Below the pieces are notes generated by a model. It saw only the letters and a list, made by a program, of their open reading frames with translations, made no database searches and was not told where the DNA came from. Both the position numbers and the translations under genes were made by a program. A DNA stretch of 64,000 nt from NCBI GenBank assembly GCA_034696485.1, contig JAQIWT010000005.1, positions 1 through 64,000 of the forward strand. Reading direction: 5' to 3'. Origin of the DNA: Isohypsibius dastychi. Lineage: Eukaryota > Tardigrada > Eutardigrada > Parachela > Isohypsibiidae. Of the stretch, positions 31,015 through 43,875 are shown piece by piece. The stretch's first letter is position 1. The number at the start of each line of letters is the position of its first letter.

Positions 31015-34000
31015 TTTATTGATTGAAAGGGGACTGCGGAGTTGTCATATTTTAATTTCTCTCAGGAATTGATTAAATCGTGGCGTGGCACTCTTTGAGC
31101 CTGACACTCGCTCTTTTGCAAATATTCTCCTCGATCCTCTAATTTTGAAGTCTACTTTGTGGGACTGGTAAACTGGAAACTGAATGCGGGCTGCACAGTT
31201 TGAATAATTAAGCTCCGATCGAAACTTCGAAACTGTATCTTAGCCGGATTTTTTAATTCCGTTTCTGATTTTATTAAATAATTTCGTTTTGAGTTTTTAT
31301 ATTCCGCGAAAAATGCCGATCAACCTGTTTGAATGAACATTGTTCGGGGTAGGATTATCAGAGTAGAAGTTGAGGCTTTTGTCGGGAGCTTTTGAGGAGC
31401 AGTCCAGTGATACGTGGGGCTTATAACGCCTGAATTACCCGAGTCAATCCACTCCCAATCCGAATGATATGCGTTTTTCAACAGCAGTCTTACTTTATTG
31501 TTCAAGTCTATTCCAGTTTCTCATTTTTATGAATATTTTTTGTTGTGTTTTGGAAACTTCGTAATTTTTGCGTTAAATGTTTTCAGTTTTCATTCTGCAA
31601 GTTGATAAGATTTATTTCCATTGGTTTCTTATTTTTGGAATTTGCACCTGATTTCTCCGTCTATGAATTTTATTAATATGACGAATATTACTGAAAAAAT
31701 TCTGCCGGGATAGTGGAAGTATAGAAATGACTTGTTTTTGTGTATTCCGCATGTTTTTGAAAAGTTGAGTTTTGGGAAGCTGTGTTTGCGCTTATGGAAA
31801 TAAGTCGTGACATTCCCTATGTGTTTTATGTAGAATCATTGGCGCAGAAAGTAATGATTAAGTAGTCCAACCATGCTCAAATGTCTTTTATCTTAAATGA
31901 ATTTTGTCACGCAATCCGAAACTTGATTTCGAAGAGAAGAGTTAATAAATCGGCATATTTTGCTAAGCCACCATGATAATCCGATACAAAATCAGAATAC
32001 AAAAGTGCAATTCGTCAAAAAAATCATAAAATATAAAAAAAGATTCTTAGTAAAATAAAGTATTCGAAATTCTTTACAAAATCTTCCATTCACTCAGAAA
32101 ATTTTCAGGAATCTTAAAAGTACAGTTTCCTATGTTTCGAACAAGAATCCCAAAGAAGATCTGAATACAAACATTTTCCGAAATCGCATGGATTTTAGAG
32201 CTACAATTTTTTTCCTGTTGAAATTGATGAACGGTTTTTTTGACTTGACTTCGTATCATATTTATTCAGTGGTTTGCCAAAAAATGTGTAGAATAACTGG
32301 TGTATTATGGGATGAGGTGAGTGATCTAAAACAATCGTCTATTGTGTCGGCGCAATAAATCTCGCACCTCAAAGAACGACAGGGAATTACAGCCTGGGAT
32401 AATGAGTTGATGATGCCGATGTCCACCTGACTTAATTACTACACACCATTGTTCTAATGCAAATGAACCACCCTCTTCCAAACAGATATCTCCGCTCGTT
32501 TTTCACACCCAGAATATACAGGTATTCCCTCCCTCAATCTCTTATTCCCTCCACAGGACAGCATGGGAATGACATATCCCACGCTCACCTAAAGTTCAAC
32601 TCCACCTTTTCGACGGTTAACGTAAGGAGTTGGACTGAGGTCAAGATATATAACGTAATCACGTGACTTGACTAGTCTGGTCAAATTAGTTAATTAGACG
32701 TGATCACCTAGCGGTCATTAACCGCTGAAGGGTTTGCGGAATATGTATTGTATACAAATATCGATAAACTTCAGAAAAAAATTCGCGGCTCGGTTTTGAT
32801 TGTGCATTCTGATGGATTTTACCTCAGATGTAAATTAAGGATCGCTGTCATTTTGAGCAAATTCGTTTTTTAATTCTATTGTTTGAAATTAGCCACTCAA
32901 AAATTGAGGCTCATTATTTTGCTGTTTTTCGCTCAGAGGTGATCATGAAACCAGAAACGAATTAAGTATTTCCAGAGATTGCAGAAACTTGTGTATCGGA
33001 TCGGAAATGAACAAAATAACATAGTTCAACATATATTGTAGATCCTTAACTCGTTGTTTCATCTTATTTTTCCGTAGAACCCAGTTGATTTTCCGTGAAC
33101 GATTGGAAACTCCGGTTATGTTATCGCATCAAATGCTCGCAGGTACAGACTTTTATTTCAACCGGATTCAGTGGTTTGAAGGGAAATTTCACATGCATAT
33201 CCCAGAGCTTCAGGTTTTGAGTTTTCGTCAATTTTTCTCAGTTCGAGCACGAACTTGAAGTTGTGATTCCTAGTCAATTTTCTTCTTACGAGAAGTTGCG
33301 CCGATGTTAGAGCAGCCACGCTTTTGTTAGTAATTTCCACGAAAAGAATCGAGCAGTAATTAAAGATATGTTGAAGTGAGCGTTATGGAGGACAGAGAGT
33401 TTTTACATCAAAATGACTCTGACGTAGTCTGGGTTATTATTCGGAGAAAAGTTTAACAGCGAAAAAAATCTGGTAAAATGAATGAACTTTTGATAAAGTA
33501 CATGGTCTTTGCATTATCACGGCGTCGGATGTGATGGTGGGGATGCGAATGTCTACATCGGGTTGGGTTCGTTTCCGCGTTTTGCAAATGAAGTGTACAC
33601 TAGTTTGGGCGTCATAACTACTCTTTTCTCCGATTCTCCGGATTGCTCGCTCGATAAATTTGTCTTTGCATGCTCAATGCGCAGAAATGGAAAGTTGTGA
33701 TTCTGTCAATAATATTTCATCGCAAATGGAAAATTACTAACGAAGACTCGGCCTGTGTACTCATCGTGATTATATCACATCAGCGCCAGAGCCAGTTCAG
33801 CTGCTGATTTGAACTAATTGCTTCTCTTCTACTTGCACTGCAAAACTATGAAGAAATCGATTGATTTTGCTTAAGATGATTGCTCGCCGATTTCATCCAC
33901 CAGACTTGCCCGATTAAAATGTTGTTTCGTTTTCCCTTCGACATGCATTAGCATTATAACTCGTACGCCATCTTGATAAATGACTAAGTTTTGAGAGTTC

Positions 34001-37000
34001 GATGGTTCTCTGGAAGTGAGCAACAACATTTTGCTGGGAAATAAATTGTGTTGAAGAAGAAGATGGATTCGAAATACTGAACTGGGAAAACCAAATAACA
34101 TGTGATTATTTATATGAGGCATAAAAGACGCTAGGATTTTGATATATATATATTTGATAGATTTGTACTGGTACCCCTCGCGAAGGTCCCTGGTCCATCC
34201 GGCGACCTCCAATCTTCAATTGGAATAGTTTTTGAAGTCAAATTCGGTTGATGATAACTGTGAGCCGAAGAACTGTTTTTTGAGAGATTAGTTGCTTTCC
34301 TCGCTGTCCAGTTGGAATCCTTTGAGTAACTGTTCCGATTGTGAGTGAGTGTTTCAAATGAAGATGAATTTTTTGGCAGCAAGAACAAGGACGAACACAA
34401 TATTCTCAAGATGCCTACCAGTTCAGGGATTCCGCAATACAGCATTTCTGAATCGTTGAAAGTTTTGGTTGATCTTTCTAATGGAAGACTCGAAATTGTA
34501 CTGTCGAATACGAATATGCTCCATTTACATTGTGTCAGGTGTTTAGAATTCCCAATGATCAAGCTGGCTTTGGAAAACTAAGTTGAATGTTGTGGGTTTC
34601 TTAGAACAAAGTCTATAGTATAAAGCAAAGAAATTCAACGAAATCCATTGAACGGATTTCGGATTACCAATTGTTGACGTGATGCGTTTGGAAATCATTT
34701 TGTGAGTTCGGAAAATAAATTATTCCAATTTTTATGTTTTGCTTTTAAAGAACTAGTAGGGCCTTAAATACTAGATGTAAAATTGTCGAGATTTTGTTCT
34801 TGGATTCACTTTATTCAGGATGGTCCGAGAAAATCATATTCGGATTTTTTTCAGAAATCGAATTAGAAATAGGCTGGCGGTTTTATTTTCCCATTCGGTT
34901 TTTTCAAGAGTAGGATATTCTCTGATGTTTCAGACTTGGTTGTTTTGTTCAGAATTAGTGTACTGTATTTTCAACGGTAAATTGCATTGTTTTGACCAAT
35001 TCTTGTTTTGCATTCATTCTTACAAGAGGGAAGAATTGCTCAAATGGAAATTTTAAAATCCTGGCCATTCCTTCCGCTTGCATTACGATGAGTTATGCAG
35101 AGTCGGAACTATCCCTATGGGCGCTTGTGAATCTGAATGGGAAAGTATAATTCCAATGAATTAAAATGCAATCATTTTACCCCCAAATGACATAAATCGA
35201 GGTAGGTCGTTTGAAAAAGAAAAGAACGCTTCAATCACGTCTTCTTCGTCAAGCTTGGTTTCACCTTTACCTCACATGCAATTGATGCAATATTCCGTGG
35301 CAAAAGAACCGCGCTTATTGGGCTTTGACTCATCTGCAGATTTCATTAAAACTTTATTCTTTCGACGAAGAAAAGACGTGCTCTTAAACATTTACAACTT
35401 TGAATCCAACTGACCGGAAACTCCAACCACGGGTAGTCTTCTCGATACTTCTACTTACAAACAAATCGAAAAGCCAAGTTGTGCGTGATATTTTACATAG
35501 TTGTGAAATCATCTAATGGTAAATATTGTAGATTCTAAATTTAACGTGAACTGGATTTCTTTTTTGGAAATTATTTGGAATTATATCAAACTTTACTGGG
35601 AATATTTCCATGTGAAATTATACCAGATTATTTGGAAGAAGAATTCAGAACATAACGGTTTTCAACGAATATTTTGGAGAACATCTTAAATTTAAGTTCA
35701 TAGCACTTGGACTCCTAAAATTAACTGAATTGTTTTTCAAAAAGTCTGCTTGTTTTTCAGAAAATTCAGTTCGCTTTCATTGCGCATTCTGACTTGCAAA
35801 ATCATTCAAAATAATTCAGCTCGCCGCGACTTTGCAGGTTTATCACACTGCTCGAAGAAAATACTCTTACTGGAAATATCAGGGCTTTTGGAAATTAAAG
35901 TTGATGCTGGTGTGACCATACCCCATCTCATATTTTGTTTTGCTTATTTGGCTCAAATCGGCAATAAAGATTAATGGTCCTATACTTCCGCTGCAAGGTT
36001 CGAGCTGCTCGGAGAAATTATTGCTTAGTTAGGCATATTTTATTTCTCATCCTTATTATCGCTTCTCTTTCTTTCTTTCTCACGTTGGATAAATAAGTGG
36101 AAAGAGCTTCGATGTGGGCAATAAGCAATAAGCGCCATTAACACGTCAGCCAAAAGTGCATTTTATTTCATCTCAAGCCGCTGAAATTAACGCTCATCAC
36201 GAGGTGAAATTTATAGCTGTAGACGAATTGATTTTCAATGGGAATACCACCATCTCAGCCGGATATGCGCGATCGACGGAATTCCTTTCGTTTCGCGGCG
36301 CTTTTATCTTTCGCGTAATCAGAACCTGTGTTTTGCCAAGAAATTGTGTAGAAGCTGGATTGGTATGGTTATTACTCGATTTTAAAAGCGATTCCAAATT
36401 CAACTTAATTGCATTTTGTTCATTCCGGCTTTCTTTTCTTCGTTTGGCGCGTCGGGGTTAGTCGAGCTTAAGTTGAAATTTAATTGCTATTTTCCCCAAT
36501 ATTCTACTCTCTTCTCCCCAGCTCAAACCACGTCACGTCATCAGCAATATTCCAGAGGCTGCTGGTTGGTTATTTTCGGGAATAATCCATAACAATCACA
36601 ATTAAGCATTCGCACACTGCGATTTAACTCCATTGGGCGTTTCGCTGGGAATCAAGTCCTGTCTGTGGCCGAATAATCAATACTGTAAACTCATAATTTC
36701 AGGCGAATGTTTTCCAAGCAAAAACTCAGTGCTGAAATAACATAAAAGCTGCTTCGATCATCGAAATATTCCTTATTGTCTTGAATATTTCAGAAACATT
36801 CAACAGATTATTTCTTTGATTTGAAATGAGTTTCTCTGTTCACTGGGCTAGCTCGTTCCCGTATAATTTTTAGCAACATTGAATTTTGCAAAAGTTTTGC
36901 GTTTTTTTTTAAAACAAACAATCAAATCAATTTATATTGCAATTTTTAAAACAGTTCGAAATTTCTTTGGTTTCGTACTCGCTTGATTTCAAATGACGAG

Positions 37001-40000
37001 TTTCGCTATACCAATTTTGCAAATTGGTCAAAACGTGTTGCAGCTTGCTCAAAATTATCTTTCGTAATCGAAAAGGATCAGTTGAAAATTTTAATTCCAG
37101 GGCGTGTTTATGAGGTTTGGTGTTGGCGGGGCAGTGGTCAAGCTTGATAAGCCACATTGTCCAATTGATTAGTCCCCATCTAACCGCCGCTGTCTGGAAT
37201 TATGAATGTTGAGGAATCTGTCCTCCTGTTGAATTTCTGGCTCATAACTCATAATTCATAAAGAGAGGCCTGGTCATGCAATCACAGCTGACCTACAACT
37301 GACCACTGGTCAATTGAAAATGGCGTGGGAAGCATCAACAAAGCCTCTTGTAAAGTTTAAATTAGGTTAATGCGGTGAGCAGTTGGGAGTGAGGGAGAGC
37401 TGACCAGAGGAGAGAAGGAAAGTGATTAATAAGACATGCCAGCAGGATAAGTCGCCGGTTCGGGTTTGAAATATGAATAGAATGGGTCAGAAGAAAGGCG
37501 AATTTTAAAATTTGCATCGTTAATTTTCACGCGGCTGGCGTATTGAAATTCCTTGGGAAAAGAGGTTTGATCTGTTGGCTTTGTGAAAACAAGCCGTGTA
37601 GCGGTATGTTTATTATTATTGCATATATCGACATTATTTCTCGGGCCGAAATTAATGAGAAACAATGTCCCCATTTTCGAGGAATCGTGAGTGGCGCTTT
37701 TAAATTCCACCAAGAATCTCTGCGCATTTAATGGGAATTTGTTTTTCAGCGAGTTGTCAGTGTGAAATGAAAATGAAGGAGTGAAGGGGGGGAACAGGGG
37801 AAGAAGTGGAATATTGCGCCATTAGCGCCGCCCATTGCAATGTAAAAGTTTTAATAATTAGATCATCTGACTGGATATTATTGGGTGGAGGGGGATGGGT
37901 ATTGGTGTATGTAGATGCAATTAGTAGACCAATCCAATACTGATTACAACTAGTCCTCCTAACGAACGAATCTCCCACTCTCGTTCCTCCAGCTCAGAGC
38001 TCTGGTGCGATATTATTCCTTCTCTCATTCCCTCCTGTTTTAAACTTTTTGATGGATTGCACGTTAGTTAGTTAGCGTTTGTTGGATCTGATGAAATGAG
38101 AGAGAGTGGAAAAGTGCGCTAACCAATGAGTTGTGAGTTGAGGCGGTTTTGCAAGACGGACTTGAAATTCCTTTGTAATATGATATGCTGGCGATTAGTA
38201 TGCATTATGAAGAATTGATTGAATATTCCTCCAACTCGCTTTTCTGACTTTTTCGCATTTTTGGCGGAATACTTTTGAGATGTAATCGGACGTCGTTGAT
38301 TCGCGTGTTTTCTGTTTTTCACAGGATTCTTTCTCATCCTCACGTGAAATAAAGCCCCAACCCCAGAGACCGGCGTGGAGCCAATCGGACTACTAAAAAA
38401 GATTCTCTGGTAAGAGTGTTGCGGTTTGAAATGTTTGGGGTTTTGGGGAGGGGAGTTGGGTTGTCGAGTTGGAACATCTCTGGAGAATATGTTGGGGATT
38501 TAGTCCTTTTGTTTTTGGACCGGGAAATATGTTGATGTTTTTCTCGGCTTTCATATTGTGGTGTTGCGGGGCATTTGTGATAATTAAGGGAAAGGCACTT
38601 AGAACAGGGAGATAATGCGTGTTTCTCGGGAAATCGGGATCAGGGGGAAGTTGTTTGCTCTTAATGGAGAGAATGAATGTTGCTGACGTCTTAAATCTAA
38701 CGAATCGATTTTGCTCCTGGAAATTAATTAGGAGAAGTGATGCACGTATTATTGGCCGGATGCCGGGAAATATATCCTGCAACACTGAAGAATTTTGTGC
38801 GTTGTAATCGTGAGAGCGGGAATGAATGATGATGATCATATTATTAGGTTATATTGCGAATATTGTCATGACGCATTGATTTTGTTTGGTCGGTGTGAAA
38901 ATATGGGGTTTGTTGTCTCTTCTTCTTTCTGAGTTGGCGGAATTGGCTCGAGATGAAATTATAGATCAGGAAAAGGTGATATGGGATTGATCGAGTCGGT
39001 TTAGTTTAGTGGCAGTGTTGTTCGCACGTAGCTCGAACGCTTCCGGTTGCCCTGAAATTTTTCACAGCTACAAATTAAAACGCTCCCCCATTAAATTCAG
39101 CTGCGACAAATTTTTTATTTTTCGATCAAGCATTACTTGATTATTTTCACCTTGATTTTTAATTTTAATCAGAATTTCTCCAAATTTTTTTTGTGAATTT
39201 CTGCCATTACTGCTGTTGTTTTTTTGAATTAGAAATTTTTCCCACCGGTGCGGTATTTTTTCTTGTGAATTTTAAACGTAAACAGTTTTGGGAATAACGA
39301 TTTTTTTCACTTTGTTTTTTTTTCGTTTTCGATTTTAATTAAGATTTGTATAATCTTTGTCTTGTGAATTTGTGCCATTATTGCTGTTGTTTTTCCACGA
39401 GTAAAATATCATTTCCACTTCCCCCATATTTCTTTTTTTTGTTAATAATAAACGTGAGGGTTTTGATTTGAGAAGAATGACCCATCCTATCTATACCGTG
39501 GCATTAAAAAAAAAGCGCGGATTTATAGTGCCCCATAAACGCGGGTGGATTTTCCTTCCTTCCGTTTGAATCGCAGCGAAGCCGTAGGAAGTTTATTGCT
39601 CCTCCATCGTATCTCTTTGGTAATTTTAATTGCAGTTCGTTGGGGTATGTTTGCATTAGTACTAGTGGTGGTGGTGGGGATGGAATGTCAGTGCCGGCAT
39701 CTTCCCGGGTGTGGATTGCAGTATTTAAGTGCGCGCCGCTCAAATATGCCAGCTCGCTGGAAAATAAAGAAGAAAAGAGCTCGATAATTTCCCGTTCCTT
39801 CAAACTCTTCATAATACGTCTCGTTAGGCCGGGGTTGTGTTATCTTTATGGAAGAGACCGAGTCGATGTATGATCTTGATCCATAAGTTCCGTCTCTCCT
39901 CGCCTTATTATATATATATTGCGAAATGGGACTTGAGCTCAATTTTGAATGTTTAGACTTGGAGGGGGAGAATAGAGGGTCATTGGAACAGATCTATCTC

Positions 40001-40279
40001 TTCGATCCATTACTCTTTGATTGGGTTCGTTAATGCGCTCTGGAATGAGTGAAACAGGGGCAGAGTTGTTGGTTTGGTCAGTTATGAATTTGTGCCGTAA
40101 CGAGGTCATTGGGGATAATTACAAATTGATGTTTTGAACAGAAATTACGGCGCGGTAGAGGGCGCCACTGTCGGTATTTGAGGGACTTGGGTCGCCGCGT
40201 ATAGTCTGGGTTCTCCGGTATATTATTTTTGACAAAACTGACTAATTATGTTTAAAAAACTTGGGTGATAATTCTCGTA

Positions 40280-40352
40280 TTATTTATAATATATGTAATA
40301 TTGTTATTATTTATTATATTATATTATATTATATTATATATTATTGTTATAA
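40280..40352. repeat. TTATA/ATTAT microsatellite
   Basis: About 70 bases of (TATTA)n and related ATT repeats, without coding content. Confidence 0.8.
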
Positions 40353-42781
40353 TCATTATTATCTTGTTATTATCTTTCTCGTAAATATTTCTCGCTTTCA
40401 GTTTTACGTTTGATTAAGCCGAGTCTCGAAAAGAGATTAATCCGGTCGATCTTTTAGAAAATGTTTTTATTCCCGGCTAAAATGAGATGAATAATAATCC
40501 GGAACTTAAAATTTTTAAACCCGATTAATTCACTCCATAGCACGACTATGTTAAATTAAATGTAGCGAAATATGCTTCTCCACGGGATGCAAATAATCCA
40601 CGAACGGCATTTATTTTTTGTTTGCACTTTTAGCCACGCTTGGTTGTTTGAGCGTTAACAACATTCACCGGCAATATTTATGGTTTAGAGTTTGTGCAAC
40701 TGGGCCTGATTATTATTCAGTTTTAAAGCTCGGATTGCGGGATCATCTCTCTGCGAAATTCCATTCTTTGTTCGGAGGTTGGATCGGGGGTTGAAAAAGT
40801 TGTTCATGCTCAGGCATACATGAGCTAATCAATGCAAGCCCAGCTCGCCATTAAATTTCAATCATTAATCCAATGCTGTAATGAAGTATTGGAGACTCAC
40901 TCGAAAAGCAGAGAAAACATGCTCCTTCTCCGTCTCACTTGAAGCGCTCCAATTGCGATCGATTTTCCGGGCTGAAGAAGAATTTAAATTCGAGGCGGTC
41001 TTAATGTTCCGCGTTAACTAATCAGAATTCTGCTAATTAAAGCCTCGTGTTTCCATTTCATTTCCACACAGTAAATGATCCTGTCTGGGAAAAGCTTTCA
41101 AGAACCCATTTTGTATCGTGGGCATTAATTCGACTTGATGGCGCGAGAACAAATAAGCGCCAATTATTTTGGCGCAATTTTCTCACTTGACGCGAAAAAT
41201 ATTCCACGTCAACAGCGTTTCCGTTAAAAATTTGCGCTGTAAGCTTAATCGGTGGGTTCGAAGAATAGCTTAGCCGATCGATATCCTGCTTGCTAATCAT
41301 CATTGAATTATTACGACCAATTTTTTGATTGCTTCATTTATTCGGGATGACGCGTGTTATTTTCCCCAATCGTAATTTCAAATAAACGCTCCCTTGATTA
41401 GGCGTTCTTATCGATTTCACACGGGTTTTTCCGGGCTGCGTTTTTCAATAATTTTAATGAAATTCGTGGTGATTCTGTTAGAATTTTACGAGTTTCTTTG
41501 CGACCTCGCATTCATCGTAATAAAACGCGGTTTCGCAGTATAACATAGGTAAATCGTGTGAATTTATCAAGAACATTATGATGACTTATTCAAAACACAT
41601 TTTGTGAAGCAAGGTTTCTTGCCTAGTTGATAAATCTGAGAATGTGCTGGATAAAAATCAAAAACGCGAGGAACTTAAATGTGAGTTTATTTTATCATCA
41701 GATCTTGGAGTACTAACTTTTAAACCACCCTTGATTTACTACCTAATTTAGAATGATTTCAACAATTATATTAAGTGAAATATTGTACGTTGGAGAAAAC
41801 TGTTTGGGTGAATTGAACCGATTGGGATGCTTCTTTGCTGTGGCCAAGTTTTTCCCCTTAGACGACAGGCGGGGTTTTCAGGCTTTTACTTTATTTTATT
41901 CAGCTGCGAGTCTGGAACGGTATACTGCCTCGATTTTTTAAAATATAATGTAAAACGTGAATTTTTATCAATGTCTAACAATGTTGGTGATATCGTTGTT
42001 GTTTGGCAAATTGCGGCGTGTGTTTGGCCGTGGATTAGGGATTTGTTTTATATTTCTTGCAGTCGTCAGCTTGAAGTTCTCAAAGCGTCGAAATTAATGC
42101 TATTATGGTTGCATCTTAGATTTCCTTGGAAAAATGCGCTGAGGCTGGCGAAATGAGCTTCCGGTTACTGTGGGGTACTTTATTTGAGGCCGTGCGTAAT
42201 TTCACTGTCATATATTGCTGTGCAAACAAAAACATGAAGCTGGCCGAATGATTACATGTCGATAAGGCTAATTGAAAAACGCTATCCCTGATTGTCAAGT
42301 AAGATGCTAGAAAATGGATCAGATGACAAAAATTCCATTTTCTCCCCTCAGTTTAGAAATGATGATCTTGATAACAGAGCTCCAGTGTTTGTCGTGAAAT
42401 ATTGGGTCGCGACGGTTTTGTAATGAATATCAGGTCAAGCGAGTTGCGCGCCGGGCGTACTTTGCACTCTCTTTCCCCATTATATGCAAATTAATAGATT
42501 TATGATATTATCGATCTCGTTGCGTGAACTATCCGTCATTATGATTAGCAGTGCAAAATACGTGCTTGTCGATTATTTGCTGGCTTTGTTATGTACGAGC
42601 TTCTTTTCTGTGAAATTTGTGTCTGTCAACATTTTAAGTGTATCGCCTCTAAAAGACGAAAGAGCCGGGAATGGGTTCGTTAGTTGCGTCGTATTCGTAA
42701 ACTGAAAACGACGAAGAATTGCAGTTGATACCAGTTGAGCATGCATTAATTAAATGTCCACAATTTAAATGCATTTCTGGA

Positions 42782-43875
42782 GTAATTTAGAAATGCTTTT
42801 CGATACTTTAAAACAGCTGGAAGATGGGAATTAATGCATCGCAGACTTGGATGTTATTTCCTAAACCCAAGCGACATAGCTGCAGGAAAGACGCTTTCTT
42901 TAATAATCAAAAGCATGACGCGCATTTTCATCCTTTCTAGTACAATTAATTGCCATTTTCCAAGAGCAATTTTAAAGGCTTTAATTGCGAAGCATGACTC
43001 GGAAACGGAGGGGATATAATTAGCTGCAACTAATTACGAATAATGTTTGGCCTGGTTGATAGTGCGAAGAAGAAATAATAAAAGCTGCGAAGGATGTTAT
43101 GATGATAATTTGCATCGAGCTCCTCTCATCATTTCCGACGCTCATTATTTCTGTTCGCAGGTTGGAAAAATTTTGTGAAAATTAAAAGGTCGAATTTGAA
43201 GGTTAAAAAGAAAGAATGGTTCTGACGTGCCAACTAATTCTCTTTAGGCTACAATAAACTAATTAACGCCAAGATGAAATTATTTTCTAGGTCGCACTTT
43301 GAAGCAGCATATCAATAATTATTGTCATTAATAATTCTATAGAAAAAACCGGCTCATTGGCGACATTCGAAAACAATAGTCAGAGATGGAAAAACATATT
43401 CGGGCCTTGATGAGCGTGACTCGTTAATTACATACTACAAAGCTGATTTCCTCTCTTGTCTTTTGAAAACTTTTCAGAGTTTTTTGAACGTGAGGACGAA
43501 AAGTATTGTGACCGTGAACTTTCAGATGGCAAAAAGTGTCGATCACTAATTTCACACACTACAGTACTTCGAAAGCGCAAATTAATAATTCCAATGGCAA
43601 TTATATTTTGCTAGAGTTTAATTTATGGTTTTGCTATTTTGCGCTTGAGGCGAAAAAGGTGGTAAATATACAAGTGAAGCTGCTGATGAACCCTTCAGCA
43701 TAAAATGTCTTCTTTATTTTCTTGCATCTGCTTATTTGTTTGTTCTTCTATGTTGCAACTTTATTTCAAACTAACATTCATCGTTCTTGGTTGCAAAGTG
43801 CGCCATCCAATCAATTACCCCGGTACAAGCAATTGTTCGTTTAACGCCTGATTTTCATGCCGTAGTGATCCATCA
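42782..43875 (+). repeat. 1.09-kb inverted duplication, upstream copy (A)
   Basis: This 1,094-base segment is the reverse complement of 59008-60099. Comparison of stretches along it shows mostly identical blocks (over 100 bases with a single difference around 43250-43370) and a few small differences. The segment is complex, non-coding sequence with several TTAATTA and TTATTAATAA-type words. Neither inverted ends nor flanking duplications typical of a transposon are visible. Confidence 0.93.

Noticed and set aside
34131-34562. 143-codon minus ORF with an overlapping 78-codon plus ORF (34345-34581)
   Set aside because: Isolated in the desert, Ser-rich, with no flanking exons or motif; probably chance, though RNA-seq could change this.
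38990-39060. tRNA-like stretch (GTTTAGTGGCAGTG, GCTCGAACGCTTCC)
   Set aside because: It resembles tRNA A-box and T-arm words but a cloverleaf with paired acceptor and T stems could not be built.
39504-39942. Cluster of overlapping ORFs on both strands (77-102 codons)
   Set aside because: All frames are equally open over a GC-richer patch with a TGGTGG run; no splice partners or domains.
42834-43019. Short ORF in copy A of the inverted duplication as a transposon protein
   Set aside because: The frame is not preserved in copy B and has no transposase or reverse-transcriptase motif; the duplication also lacks inverted ends and target duplications.
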